From NCBI GenBank assembly GCA_964442135.1, contig CAYTYN010000041.1, positions 1-12,948 on the forward strand: 12,948 nucleotides of DNA. The letters are read 5' to 3'. Below, one piece after another: positions 6,080-12,915 of this stretch; positions within the stretch are counted from its first letter, which is position 1, and every line of letters begins with the position of its first letter. A model generated the notes under the pieces. It saw nothing but the letters and a program-made list of their open reading frames with translations, had not been told where the DNA came from and searched no databases. This stretch comes from Avanaerovorax sp964442135 (GTDB lineage Bacteria > Bacillota > Clostridia > Peptostreptococcales > Anaerovoracaceae). A program made the position numbers and the translations under genes.

Positions 6080-7444
6080 TCAGAAGCGTCTTCTCTTCGA
6101 TGATGAGAGTATATTCATTCCTTCCCTGTATTTAGCCACAGTACGCCTGGAAATATCCATACCCTTGGCCTTCAAAATATCCGCCATCTCCTGATCGCTG
6201 TAAGGCTTTTTCGGATCCTCGCTGTCTATAATTTCCTTTATGAAGCTTTTCACGCTGTTGGATGATACTCCCGTCCCGTTTCCTGACGCCACGCCGCTGG
6301 TGAAGAAATACTTCAGCTCAAAAACCCCTCTCGGGCTCTGCATGTACTTTCCGTTTATGGATCGGCTGACTGTTGACTCGTGGACTCCTACCTCCTCCGC
6401 TATCTGCTTGAGAGTCAAAGGCTTCAGGTGCTTCTCGCCGAAGTCGAAAAAGTCCCGCTGATATTTCACGATAGCGTTGGAAACGTTGTAAATGGTCTGT
6501 TTCCTCTGCTCTATGCTCTTTATCAGCCACACGGCCGCGTTAAATCTATTATTAAGGTATTTATTGAGCGCTTCGTCCTTAGCCGCCTCCGCGCTCAGCT
6601 TATTATAGTACGAGCTGACCGTCAGGTGAGGCATACTGGTGTCGTTAATAGTGACGATGTACTCCCCGTCCACCTTTTCCACAAAGACGTCAGGCACTAT
6701 GTACTTTATATTCTCATCTGAATCGTATAACCTGCCCGGCTTCGGTTCAAGGGTTCTTATCTTATCCGCGATGGCCTGAACGTCCTGATTGCTGATTCCT
6801 AAAGTCTTGGCGATGTGAGATATCTTATTGTCCGCCAGCTCAGGCAGCATGTTCTCAATTACGTGTTCCATCTTCTCGTCAAGCTCGCCTCTGGAGGCCA
6901 GCTGTATTATGAGACATTCGCTGAGATTCCTCGCCCCCACGCCGGTAGGATCGAAGGTCTGCACCACGTCAAGCACCTTCTCCACCTCTTCGCAGGCAGC
7001 GTCCATGTTCTCTGCGATTTCCTCCACGGACATGGTAAGATAGCCGTTATCGTCGATGGCTTCTATCATATATCTTCCGATCTCGGCGCATTTTCCCTTC
7101 AGATTGGAAAACTGAAGCTGACTGAGCAGGTAGTCGATAAGGGTGTATTTAAATGAAACGTAATGCTCGTAGGTATAATCGCTGTTATCGTCATCGCCGA
7201 AGCTCTCCCACTGTCTGTAGCTGTCCAGCTCGTATTCGGCCTCGGCTATCTTCTCCCTGATATCTACTTCATCGTTGCTGTCGGATTTTTCGGCCTCCAG
7301 CACCGGATTCTCTAAAAGCTCGTTCTGAATATAGTCAGAAAGCTCCTGGTTGTTGAACTGGAGTATCTGTATGGCCTGTATAAGTTCCGGCGTCATCGAC
7401 AGCTTTTGGGTCTGTTCAATTGTCAGTTCATATCCTAATCTCAT
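6080..7444 (-). CDS. rpoN: RNA polymerase sigma-54 factor
   Basis: This sigma factor recognises -24/-12 promoters and needs AAA+ activators. Region I is present at the N-terminus (LTIEQTQKLSMTPELIQAIQ, then LQFNNQELSDYIQNELLENP). The core-binding middle follows, then the helix-turn-helix LKQIAEEVGVHESTVSRSING, and the RpoN box ISRRTVAKYRE at about 431-441 before a basic C-terminus. I start at the ATG at 7444 (454 residues) because AGGAG lies 7 nt upstream; an in-frame ATG at 7462 has no ribosome binding site. It has its own extended -10 promoter, and its message probably continues into gap. No sigma-54 activator gene lies in the window. Confidence 0.96.
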   Translation of the reverse strand: MRLGYELTIEQTQKLSMTPELIQAIQILQFNNQELSDYIQNELLENPVLEAEKSDSNDEVDIREKIAEAEYELDSYRQWESFGDDDNSDYTYEHYVSFKYTLIDYLLSQLQFSNLKGKCAEIGRYMIEAIDDNGYLTMSVEEIAENMDAACEEVEKVLDVVQTFDPTGVGARNLSECLIIQLASRGELDEKMEHVIENMLPELADNKISHIAKTLGISNQDVQAIADKIRTLEPKPGRLYDSDENIKYIVPDVFVEKVDGEYIVTINDTSMPHLTVSSYYNKLSAEAAKDEALNKYLNNRFNAAVWLIKSIEQRKQTIYNVSNAIVKYQRDFFDFGEKHLKPLTLKQIAEEVGVHESTVSRSINGKYMQSPRGVFELKYFFTSGVASGNGTGVSSNSVKSFIKEIIDSEDPKKPYSDQEMADILKAKGMDISRRTVAKYREGMNILSSSKRRRF

Positions 7445-7505
7445 TAGCTTCTCCTGACGCATAGAATAACATTAAAATATTAAAAACAAACTTTTATATG
7501 CAAGT

Positions 7506-7534
7506 ATTATACCATGACTTTTTTTAGTTGTATA
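7506..7534 (-). promoter_or_regulatory. Extended -10 promoter of rpoN
   Basis: On the minus strand a perfect TATAAT (7511-7506) is preceded directly by TGG, an extended -10 element. TATACA (7534-7529, four of six matches to TTGACA) lies 17 nt upstream. The predicted start is about 55 nt before the rpoN ATG. The promoter begins just downstream of the trmL stop, so rpoN can be transcribed independently of trmL. Confidence 0.75.
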
Positions 7535-7537
7535 GAT

Positions 7538-8008
7538 TTATTTGAGACCGGGAAATCCCATCTGGCGCAGAGCCTCGAAGAGGACTATATTGGCTGAGTT
7601 GGCCAGATTCAAGGATCTGAGTCTGGTGTCTTTGCTCATGGGAATCCGAATAGCCGTCTCCTCGTGTTCCCCTATGAAATCTCTCGGAAGTCCTGCCGTC
7701 TCCCTTCCGAACAGAAACATATCCCCGTCCCTGTACTGAAAATCCGTATACAGCCGGCTTCCCTTAGTGGTGGCGAGGAACATCCTCGCTCCCTCATACT
7801 CGGCCATGAAATCATCCAAGCTCTCGTGGACGGTTAGCCTGACGTAGGACCAGTAGTCCAGTCCTGCCCTTTTTAAGCTTTTATCATCTATGGAAAAACC
7901 CAGCGGCTTAACTAGGTGCAGGCAGCTGTTAGTTGCCGCGCAGGTTCTCGCTATATTTCCCGTATTCGGCGGTATCTCCGGGTTTACCAATACTATGTGA
8001 AGAGCCAT
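7538..8008 (-). CDS. trmL: tRNA (cytidine(34)-2'-O)-methyltransferase, SPOUT family
   Basis: This 156-residue protein matches TrmL in length and motifs. It has the N-terminal LVNPEIPPNTGNIARTCAAT, the central KRAGLDYWSYV, the SAM-knot segments LFGRETAGLP and IPMSKDTRLRSLNLANSAN, and the ending VLFEALRQMGFPG. It methylates the 2'-OH of the wobble base of tRNA(Leu) isoacceptors, using S-adenosylmethionine as a homodimer. The ATG has AAGGAG about 7 nt upstream. It is the first minus-strand gene left of the divergent glpP promoter. It may be its own transcription unit, since rpoN has a separate promoter. I found no convincing trmL promoter in 8009-8227. Confidence 0.95.
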   Translation of the reverse strand: MALHIVLVNPEIPPNTGNIARTCAATNSCLHLVKPLGFSIDDKSLKRAGLDYWSYVRLTVHESLDDFMAEYEGARMFLATTKGSRLYTDFQYRDGDMFLFGRETAGLPRDFIGEHEETAIRIPMSKDTRLRSLNLANSANIVLFEALRQMGFPGLK

Positions 8009-8227
8009 CTCCTTCTCCTTACCCTTTCCTCGACCTTCTCCCGACTTTTACAGTCTTTACTCCTGATGCGTCCCACGACTTTGATAATAATATTTTTTTC
8101 GGGCAAAATAAAGACAAATCCGTATTTTTTTCAAAGGGGCTTTCCGAAATTGTCTCTAAAAACGAATATAACAAATTATTACGCGATATTTTAGGCGTAT
8201 GCAACAAACGTCATTTTTTTATCAAAT
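8009..8227. other. AT-rich divergent spacer between trmL and glpP
   Basis: Apart from the trmL ribosome binding site at its left end and the glpP promoter just beyond its right end, this stretch contains no supported gene. It is rich in T and A runs. TAAAAT- and TATATT-like boxes occur on the minus strand about 170-190 nt before trmL, but none has a well-spaced -35, so I do not call a trmL promoter. Short frames here have no homology I recognise. Confidence 0.5.
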
Positions 8228-8256
8228 TTGTCAACTTAATTGTTTTGTATTATACT
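8228..8256 (+). promoter_or_regulatory. glpP promoter
   Basis: TTGTCA (8228-8233), a 17-nt spacer and TATACT (8251-8256) give five of six matches in each box at ideal spacing. Transcription should start near 8263, leaving a leader of about 48 nt before the ATG at 8311. No terminator-like structure is seen in that leader, so glpP itself does not look attenuated. Confidence 0.8.
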
Positions 8257-8310
8257 GGTGACTGAACGGAACTACTACCACCAATGCAATTCGGCAGAAT
8301 GGAGTTAAAT

Positions 8311-8880
8311 ATGACAGACAACGGAAGCCGGCTGGAAGAGCTGCTGAGCGCTTCACCTATTATAGCAGCTGTTAAAGATGATGAAGGATTACAGAAGGCT
8401 TTAAGCTCCCATTGCGACGCCATCTTTTTGTTATATGGAACAATCCTGAATATCGGCAAGCTTATAGATAGAGCGAAAGAAAAAAACAAGGCTGTGTTCG
8501 TCCATATAGACCTGGTCGAGGGGCTTACCGGCAAGGAGATATCCGTCGATTTTATAAAACAGACCACAAAGGCGGACGGAATACTCTCCACGCGCCTAAA
8601 CATCCTCAAACACTCCAAAGAACTGGGACTTATCACGATTCAGCGCTTGTTTCTGTTTGACTCCCTTTCGATACAGAATGTACATAAACAGTCCGTCTTT
8701 GCGGACGCCATCGATATTCTTCCCGGAATAATGCCGCGAATCACCGAAAAAATCTGTCGGCAGACAAACAAGCCTGTCATCGTAAGCGGACTTATACTCG
8801 AAAAACAGGATATTATATCGGCGCTGTCGGCAGGCGCAGCCGGTATTTCCACCACGACGGAAGCTCTCTGGGAAGCTTAG
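8311..8880 (+). CDS. glpP: Glycerol-3-phosphate-responsive transcription antiterminator GlpP
   Basis: This 189-residue protein is of GlpP length and carries the family blocks SPIIAAVKDDEGLQKAL at the N-terminus, VFVHIDLVEGL, the central LFDSLSI, DILPGIMPRI, KPVIVSGLI and the C-terminal AGAAGISTTTEALW, consistent with its phosphate-binding barrel-like fold. In Bacillus, GlpP with glycerol-3-phosphate binds leader mRNA of glp genes and prevents termination. I start at 8311 because GGAG lies 6 nt upstream and the product then matches the family; an in-frame ATG at 8284 lacks a ribosome binding site. It is monocistronic and converges on the G3P dehydrogenase/GDPD operon, whose leader holds a matching terminator. 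That leader is its probable target; the link is inferred. Confidence 0.95.
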   Translation: MTDNGSRLEELLSASPIIAAVKDDEGLQKALSSHCDAIFLLYGTILNIGKLIDRAKEKNKAVFVHIDLVEGLTGKEISVDFIKQTTKADGILSTRLNILKHSKELGLITIQRLFLFDSLSIQNVHKQSVFADAIDILPGIMPRITEKICRQTNKPVIVSGLILEKQDIISALSAGAAGISTTTEALWEA

Positions 8881-8894
8881 GGCAAAGCGTGCCC
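8880..8894. terminator. Weak hairpin between the convergent glpP and GDPD genes
   Basis: GGGCA (8880-8884) and TGCCC (8890-8894) form a 5-bp stem with a 5-nt loop in the 20-bp gap between the two stop codons. No T-tract follows on either strand, so as an intrinsic terminator it would be poor. It is the only candidate in this junction. Confidence 0.25.
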
Positions 8895-8900
8895 GTGTAT

Positions 8901-9647
8901 TCAATCACACATTTCATCCGCCACGCGGCAAAGCAGATCCGGAAAATTCGATATTATGCAATCTGCTCCCCTGCTTATCATATCGCGCATGTTTGCTTCA
9001 TCATTCACCGTCCAGGTGTTCACCTTCATGTTAAGACTGTGAAACAGATCCATGAGCTCGCTCTGACACTGCAGCAGCACGTATTTGGGGTGCATGTTGT
9101 CGGCCTTTGAGCGCTCAATATATCTCTCGATATCAACCAAGGGGGTTTCGTACAGCAGACCGGTCTTTATATCGGGGCACAGCTCTTTAAACCTCTGCAT
9201 GGATATGTGATTGAAGGACGATACAAAGACCTCGTCCTCCATTTTACGGGCGCGAACCTTATCGATGACGCGCTGCTCCAGTCCCTCATATAAAATCTCG
9301 TAGTTTTTAAGCTCTATATTTAAGATAAGATGAGCTTCATGGCAAAAGTCGAGGAGCTGATCGAGGGTCCATATGTGCTGACCGGCAAATTCGGGAGATT
9401 TCCATGAGCCTATGTCCAGTTGAAGCAGTTCCTCGTAGGTATGGTCTTTAACGTAACCCCTCCCGTTGGACGTTCTCTCCAAGGTGACATCATGAAAGAT
9501 GATAAGCTCCCCATCCTTGGAAAGCTGCACGTCACTTTCTATCCCGTCCGCGTCTGTCTTTGCATAAGCCATCTGAAACGCAATCGGACTGTTCTCCGGA
9601 TAATCGTTTGAAAAGCCGCGATGTGCAAAAAGTAAAGGTCGTTTCAT
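8901..9647 (-). CDS. Glycerophosphodiester phosphodiesterase, cytoplasmic (UgpQ-like)
   Basis: This 248-residue single-domain GDPD enzyme hydrolyses glycerophosphodiesters to sn-glycerol-3-phosphate and an alcohol. Catalytic residues are all visible: AHRGF (His9, Arg10), PENS (Glu18), GIESDVQLSKDGELIIFHD (Glu37, Asp39, His52), LNIELK and the C-terminal NTWTVN and ISNFPD. There is no signal peptide or membrane helix, so it acts in the cytoplasm like UgpQ rather than secreted GlpQ. The ATG at 9647 has AAGGAG 9 nt upstream; a TTG directly before it is a possible alternative. It is the last gene of the G3P operon, 39 nt after the DUF1667 gene. Its product is the presumed substrate of the dehydrogenase encoded upstream. 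Confidence 0.94.
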   Translation of the reverse strand: MKRPLLFAHRGFSNDYPENSPIAFQMAYAKTDADGIESDVQLSKDGELIIFHDVTLERTSNGRGYVKDHTYEELLQLDIGSWKSPEFAGQHIWTLDQLLDFCHEAHLILNIELKNYEILYEGLEQRVIDKVRARKMEDEVFVSSFNHISMQRFKELCPDIKTGLLYETPLVDIERYIERSKADNMHPKYVLLQCQSELMDLFHSLNMKVNTWTVNDEANMRDMISRGADCIISNFPDLLCRVADEMCD

Positions 9648-9686
9648 CAATGTTCACTCCTTTCCCGATAAATTAAACCTCAGCGC

Positions 9687-10067
9687 CTATATTGCCTCCG
9701 AGAGAGCATTTTCTCCCTCGAGATGTAAATTCTTTGTCGCTACAATGTTCGCCTCCGTTCCCATAATGTTGGCGGCGAGTATCTGCCCCACTTCAACCGA
9801 GCCTTCCACTACTATACCGTTTATAAGCGCCATGCACTCCTGTATTTTGCTTTTGGGAACAGGCTTATCGGTCTTGACCGGAAGCCGTGAAACCTTTCCA
9901 TCCTCGACGCGCACCGTTGACGTTACCATGCGTACAGGATTCAAAAGCTCGTTCCTGCCATATACAACGCCTCTGGGACATCCATTTCCCGCGACCGCAT
10001 ATCCGTTGTCTTCATCGACCGACATGTGACACCCTCTTGGGCAGGTTATGCAAATTATGTTTTTCAT
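9687..10067 (-). CDS. DUF1667 protein, putative Fe-S subunit of the anaerobic G3P dehydrogenase
   Basis: This 126-residue protein carries four N-terminal cysteines, C6-x2-C9-x3-C13-x16-C30 (CITCPRGC and GNGCPRG). The spacing resembles the [4Fe-4S] motif at the N-terminus of molybdopterin oxidoreductases, so a cluster is plausible but inferred. The rest (NPVRMVTSTVRV, RLPVKTDKPVPKSKI, VGQILAANIMGTEANIVATKNL) matches the DUF1667 family, whose biochemistry is poorly defined. The ATG overlaps the upstream TAA by one base (TAATG), with GGAGG 4 nt before it, so translation is coupled to the FAD oxidoreductase. The same trio follows glp genes in other Clostridia, supporting a joint complex; it could take the electron-transfer role of GlpC. 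Confidence 0.88.
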   Translation of the reverse strand: MKNIICITCPRGCHMSVDEDNGYAVAGNGCPRGVVYGRNELLNPVRMVTSTVRVEDGKVSRLPVKTDKPVPKSKIQECMALINGIVVEGSVEVGQILAANIMGTEANIVATKNLHLEGENALSEAI

Positions 10068-11323
10068 TATGCCTCCTTTACTGAAACAGTTATATTATTC
10101 GTCACATTTTCTAAAAGCTTAAGGGGAAGCTTAATGCTCTCCATCTCGCCCGGAGCGAGCCGTTCCCGTTTGAAGGCGGCAACCTGCCTGCCCGTATCGT
10201 CGGCAACGACTACGCTGCTCTTTCCGCATATGTTCCGAACACGGAAAAACAGGTCAATTGCCGGTGAATTCGCGTTTCTGTGAATTTGCTGGGGAACGGT
10301 GTAGCTGACCATGCTGCCGTTATGAACACGAATCATATCATCGTCTTTAACCGTACCTTCCGCACAGAAGGCAGCCGCGGCTTCACCGGCGCGGGCAGCT
10401 TCGGCAGTAACATAATCCACCAGATCATGCACATGGAGCACGTTTCCGCAGGCGAAGATTCCCGGTATAGACGTCTCCATGTTCTCCTTTACGACCGGAC
10501 CGTTAGTTCTGGGATCGATTTCTATTCCCGCAGCGCGGGATAGCTCGTTCTCCGGAATCAACCCTACCGACAGCAAAATCGTATCACATTCAAAAGCCGT
10601 TTCCGTACCGGGTATGGGACGCCGATTCTCATCGACCTTTGCGACTATTGCGCGCTCAACCCTTTTATCGCCCTGAATATCCACAATGGTGTGCGACAAA
10701 TACAGCGGTATATCGAAGTCGTCCAGGCACTGGACTATGTTCCTTGTAAGTCCTCCCGAATAGGGCATAACCTCTACACAAGCCAGCACCCTTGCCCCTT
10801 CGAGGGTCATTCTGCGCGCCATGATAAGTCCAATGTCACCCGAACCGAGGATCAACACTTTTTTGCCGACCATGTAACCCTCGATATTGATATATCTCTG
10901 CGCCGTCCCAGCGGTAAAGATTCCCGCCGGACGCGAGCCCGGGATCGCGATTGCCCCTCTTGTGCGCTCGCGGCAGCCCATGGCAAGAACGATCGCCCCC
11001 GCCGTAAGGATTTCATAACCGTGCTTTGGCGAGACGGCATGGACTGTCCGATCGTCTGTGATTTCAAGAACCATCGTATCGAGCCGTATTTCAATCCCCG
11101 TCCGGCCGACCATGTCTATAAAGCGTCCGGCGTATTCCGGTCCGGTCAGCTCCTCCTTGAAATAATGGAGCCCGAACCCATTGTGTATGCATTGATTGAG
11201 AATGCCGCCCGCTTCACCATCCCTTTCGATTACGCATATCGACCTGCATCCTGCTTTCCACGCCGAATACGCCGCCGATAATCCTGCCGGGCCGCCCCCG
11301 ATAATCACTAAATCGTATTTCAT
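10067..11323 (-). CDS. FAD/NAD(P)-dependent pyridine nucleotide-disulfide-type oxidoreductase (GlpB-position subunit)
   Basis: This 418-residue protein has two dinucleotide-binding folds: FAD-binding VIIGGGPAGLSAA (7-19) with the supporting CIERD-like strand, and a second LILGSGDIGLIMARR (157-171). The segment GIFACGNVLHVHDLVD (288-303) is the FAD-binding ATG/GD motif of this oxidoreductase class. The conserved ILNQCIHNGFG (41-51) is typical of subunits paired with GlpA-like dehydrogenases. The single Cys45 is not part of a CxxC redox pair, so it is not a thioredoxin reductase. A short C-terminal beta-rich tail follows (about 330-418). It probably passes electrons from the GlpA-like subunit to NAD(P) or another carrier. 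Its ATG overlaps the upstream TGA by 4 nt (ATGA). Confidence 0.9.
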   Translation of the reverse strand: MKYDLVIIGGGPAGLSAAYSAWKAGCRSICVIERDGEAGGILNQCIHNGFGLHYFKEELTGPEYAGRFIDMVGRTGIEIRLDTMVLEITDDRTVHAVSPKHGYEILTAGAIVLAMGCRERTRGAIAIPGSRPAGIFTAGTAQRYINIEGYMVGKKVLILGSGDIGLIMARRMTLEGARVLACVEVMPYSGGLTRNIVQCLDDFDIPLYLSHTIVDIQGDKRVERAIVAKVDENRRPIPGTETAFECDTILLSVGLIPENELSRAAGIEIDPRTNGPVVKENMETSIPGIFACGNVLHVHDLVDYVTAEAARAGEAAAAFCAEGTVKDDDMIRVHNGSMVSYTVPQQIHRNANSPAIDLFFRVRNICGKSSVVVADDTGRQVAAFKRERLAPGEMESIKLPLKLLENVTNNITVSVKEA

Positions 11324-12762
11324 GCCATTGAGCCCCCCTTGGTTTTACCTGTAAGAATGAACGTGCCGTCATGATCCTGCAATATTTCCTGAGGATCGCA
11401 GCCCAGTTCCCGCGCCAGGATATCAAGCACTCTCGGCCCGCAAAAGCCTCCCTGACATCTCCCCGCACCCGCTGCCGTACGGCGTTTGATTCCGTCCAAC
11501 GAACACGGGGGAATGGGAGAGTGAATTGCCGCAACGATTTCCCCTTCCGTTATCGTCTCGCATCGGCATATGACCCGTCCGTATTGCTCGTTTTGATTGA
11601 TAAGATGTTTTTTCTCTCGCTGCGAAAGCTCCTGGAATCGGATTTGCTTGCGCGTACCGTTCCATTCAGCCTTAAGACTGAGCGTAACCCCCATATCCTG
11701 AAGCAATTCAACGGCATACTTGGCAATCGCCGGCGCCGCGGACAACCCGGGCGATTTTATGCCCGCAACATGGAGCATACGCTCGCAGCCCTTTGCCGGC
11801 CTGATGATAAAATCGCTTTCGGAGGTGTTTGCGCGAATTCCCGAAAAGTTTCTTATGTTTTGACGCAAATCTATTTTCTCAACACTCCTCATCGCGGACA
11901 GCGCGACCTTGTCCAGTCCTTCCGCTGTGGTCTCGCGGCTGTAAGGAGAGTCGACGCTTTCGGCGCTTGGACCTACAATCAGATTCCCATGAACCGTGGG
12001 GGCAACTAAGACGCCCTTGCCCGTTGCCGTCGGTGTCTGAAAGATGATTCTATGGACTAAGTCTCCGCTTGATTTGTCCAACAGGTAGTATTCGCCCCGC
12101 GACAAAAGAGACTCCCATTCGGATACTCCTGTCATCTCACATATCTCGTGACCGCAGCAGCCTGCGCAGTTGACCGCGTATTTCGTGTCATAATCGCCGG
12201 TGTCGGTGCAAATGCTCAAACCGTTCTCACATTCTTTAATGGCTTTGACCTCGCTTCTCAGCTTCAATGTGACGCCGTTGTTCACCGCGGTCTCAGCCAA
12301 CGCTATGCAAAGTCCCCACGGCTCTATTATAGCCGCAGACGGCGCAAGCAGCGCAGCCCATACATCGGGAGAGAGATGAGGCTCAAGGCTTCGAGCCTCA
12401 TCTCCCGAAATAATACTCATATCCGGCACACCGTTTTCTACCCCGTTAGAATACAGCTGTCGGAGATGCTTTTTGTCCTCCTCGGAAAACGCCAGCACAA
12501 GGGACCCCGTTCTCGCGTATTTTACGTCCAGACTTCGGCAAAGCTCCTCCATCATTTCGGAGCCCTGCACGTTGAGCTTTGCCATCAATGTCCCCGGCTC
12601 GGGATCGTACCCGGCATGGACAATGGCGCTGTTTGCTTTTGTAGTGCCGGTGGCGACGTCGTTTTCCTTCTCGAGCACGAGGACTTTCAAGTCGTACCGA
12701 GACAGCTCGTAAGCCAATGCAGCCCCTACGACGCCGCAACCGATAATAGTGATGTCGTACAT
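11320..12762 (-). CDS. glpA: FAD-dependent glycerol-3-phosphate dehydrogenase subunit (GlpA-like) with C-terminal [2Fe-2S] BFD-like domain
   Basis: This 480-residue protein starts with the DAO-family Rossmann motif ITIIGCGVVGAALAYELSRY and the FAD-contacting TTKANSAIVHAGYDPEPG. The C-terminus contains ICRCETITEGE and GRCQGGFCGP, placing Cys399, Cys401, Cys436 and Cys441 as C-x-C-x34-C-x4-C, the BFD-like [2Fe-2S] pattern. LhgO/GlpA-type DAO oxidases share this fold, so the exact substrate is inferred from context: GlpP, GDPD and the two partner genes point to sn-glycerol-3-phosphate to dihydroxyacetone phosphate. I start at the ATG at 12762, with AAGGA 9 nt upstream; a TTG two codons earlier is poorly spaced. 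It is first in the operon, behind a leader with a terminator. An inverted repeat lies inside at 12366-12407. Confidence 0.9.
   Translation of the reverse strand: MYDITIIGCGVVGAALAYELSRYDLKVLVLEKENDVATGTTKANSAIVHAGYDPEPGTLMAKLNVQGSEMMEELCRSLDVKYARTGSLVLAFSEEDKKHLRQLYSNGVENGVPDMSIISGDEARSLEPHLSPDVWAALLAPSAAIIEPWGLCIALAETAVNNGVTLKLRSEVKAIKECENGLSICTDTGDYDTKYAVNCAGCCGHEICEMTGVSEWESLLSRGEYYLLDKSSGDLVHRIIFQTPTATGKGVLVAPTVHGNLIVGPSAESVDSPYSRETTAEGLDKVALSAMRSVEKIDLRQNIRNFSGIRANTSESDFIIRPAKGCERMLHVAGIKSPGLSAAPAIAKYAVELLQDMGVTLSLKAEWNGTRKQIRFQELSQREKKHLINQNEQYGRVICRCETITEGEIVAAIHSPIPPCSLDGIKRRTAAGAGRCQGGFCGPRVLDILARELGCDPQEILQDHDGTFILTGKTKGGSMA
12366..12407. repeat. Intragenic inverted repeat in the glpA-like gene
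   Basis: GAGATGAGGCTC (12373-12384) and GAGCCTCATCTC (12393-12404) are perfect 12-bp inverted arms around an 8-nt loop. CGG (12366-12368) and CCG (12405-12407) can extend the stem past a 4-nt bulge. It codes for the peptide EARSLEPHLSP without disturbing the reading frame, so it would form a strong hairpin in the operon mRNA. Confidence 0.8.
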
Positions 12763-12804
12763 ATGCAACTTTCCTTATCAGATTTTAAATTGTGTTACAA
12801 CAAC

Positions 12805-12854
12805 AAAAAGAGCCAAAGCAAACAATCCCCTTCGGGGTTTCTTACTTCGGCTCT
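12805..12854 (-). terminator. Leader terminator of the G3P operon (likely GlpP-controlled)
   Basis: On the minus strand AGAGCCGAAG (12854-12845) pairs with CTTTGGCTCT (12818-12809) over ten positions with one wobble. The stem continues inward through weaker A/T and G-T pairs to CCCC-GAA-GGGG (12837-12827). Five T residues follow (12809-12805), then GTTGTTG. It lies entirely upstream of the first gene, about 43 nt before the ATG, so it would stop transcription before the operon unless prevented. The product of the nearby glpP is the natural candidate to prevent it. Confidence 0.88.
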
Positions 12855-12878
12855 AATCTCCAGAAGAAACTTATTCTG
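12840..12878 (-). promoter_or_regulatory. Candidate antiterminator and GlpP-binding leader RNA
   Basis: Minus-strand CTTCTGG (12866-12860) can pair with CCGAAG (12850-12845), with one bulged T and extra T-A pairs outside. This takes up the left arm of the terminator. The same segment can instead pair with CAGAA (12878-12874) through TTCTG (12865-12861). The two choices are mutually exclusive, giving an on state (2:3) and an off state (1:2 plus 3:4). This is drawn by eye, with no energy calculation. Confidence 0.55.
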
Positions 12879-12886
12879 TTGTTAAC

Positions 12887-12915
12887 AGTCTATTGCAAAA
12901 TCGCAAAAGACGCAA
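12887..12915 (-). promoter_or_regulatory. Probable promoter of the G3P dehydrogenase/GDPD operon
   Basis: Minus-strand TTGCGT (12915-12910), a 17-nt spacer and TAGACT (12892-12887). The spacing is ideal but the boxes match only three and four of six consensus positions. A start near 12880 would give a leader of about 118 nt beginning right at the first segment of the attenuator, which supports the placement. Confidence 0.5.

Noticed and set aside
8019..8265. Short open frames on both strands in the trmL-glpP spacer, considered as small proteins.
   Set aside because: No homology, poor or absent ribosome binding sites, and the plus-strand ones overlap the glpP promoter.
10691..11281. A 196-codon plus-strand open frame antisense to the FAD oxidoreductase gene.
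   Set aside because: It is Arg/His/Pro-rich with no domain signal. The minus strand has two dinucleotide-binding motifs in frame.
12148..12885. A 245-codon plus-strand open frame antisense to the glpA-like gene and its leader.
   Set aside because: It has no recognisable motif or good ribosome binding site, and it runs across the leader terminator. The opposite strand encodes a clear FAD/[2Fe-2S] protein.
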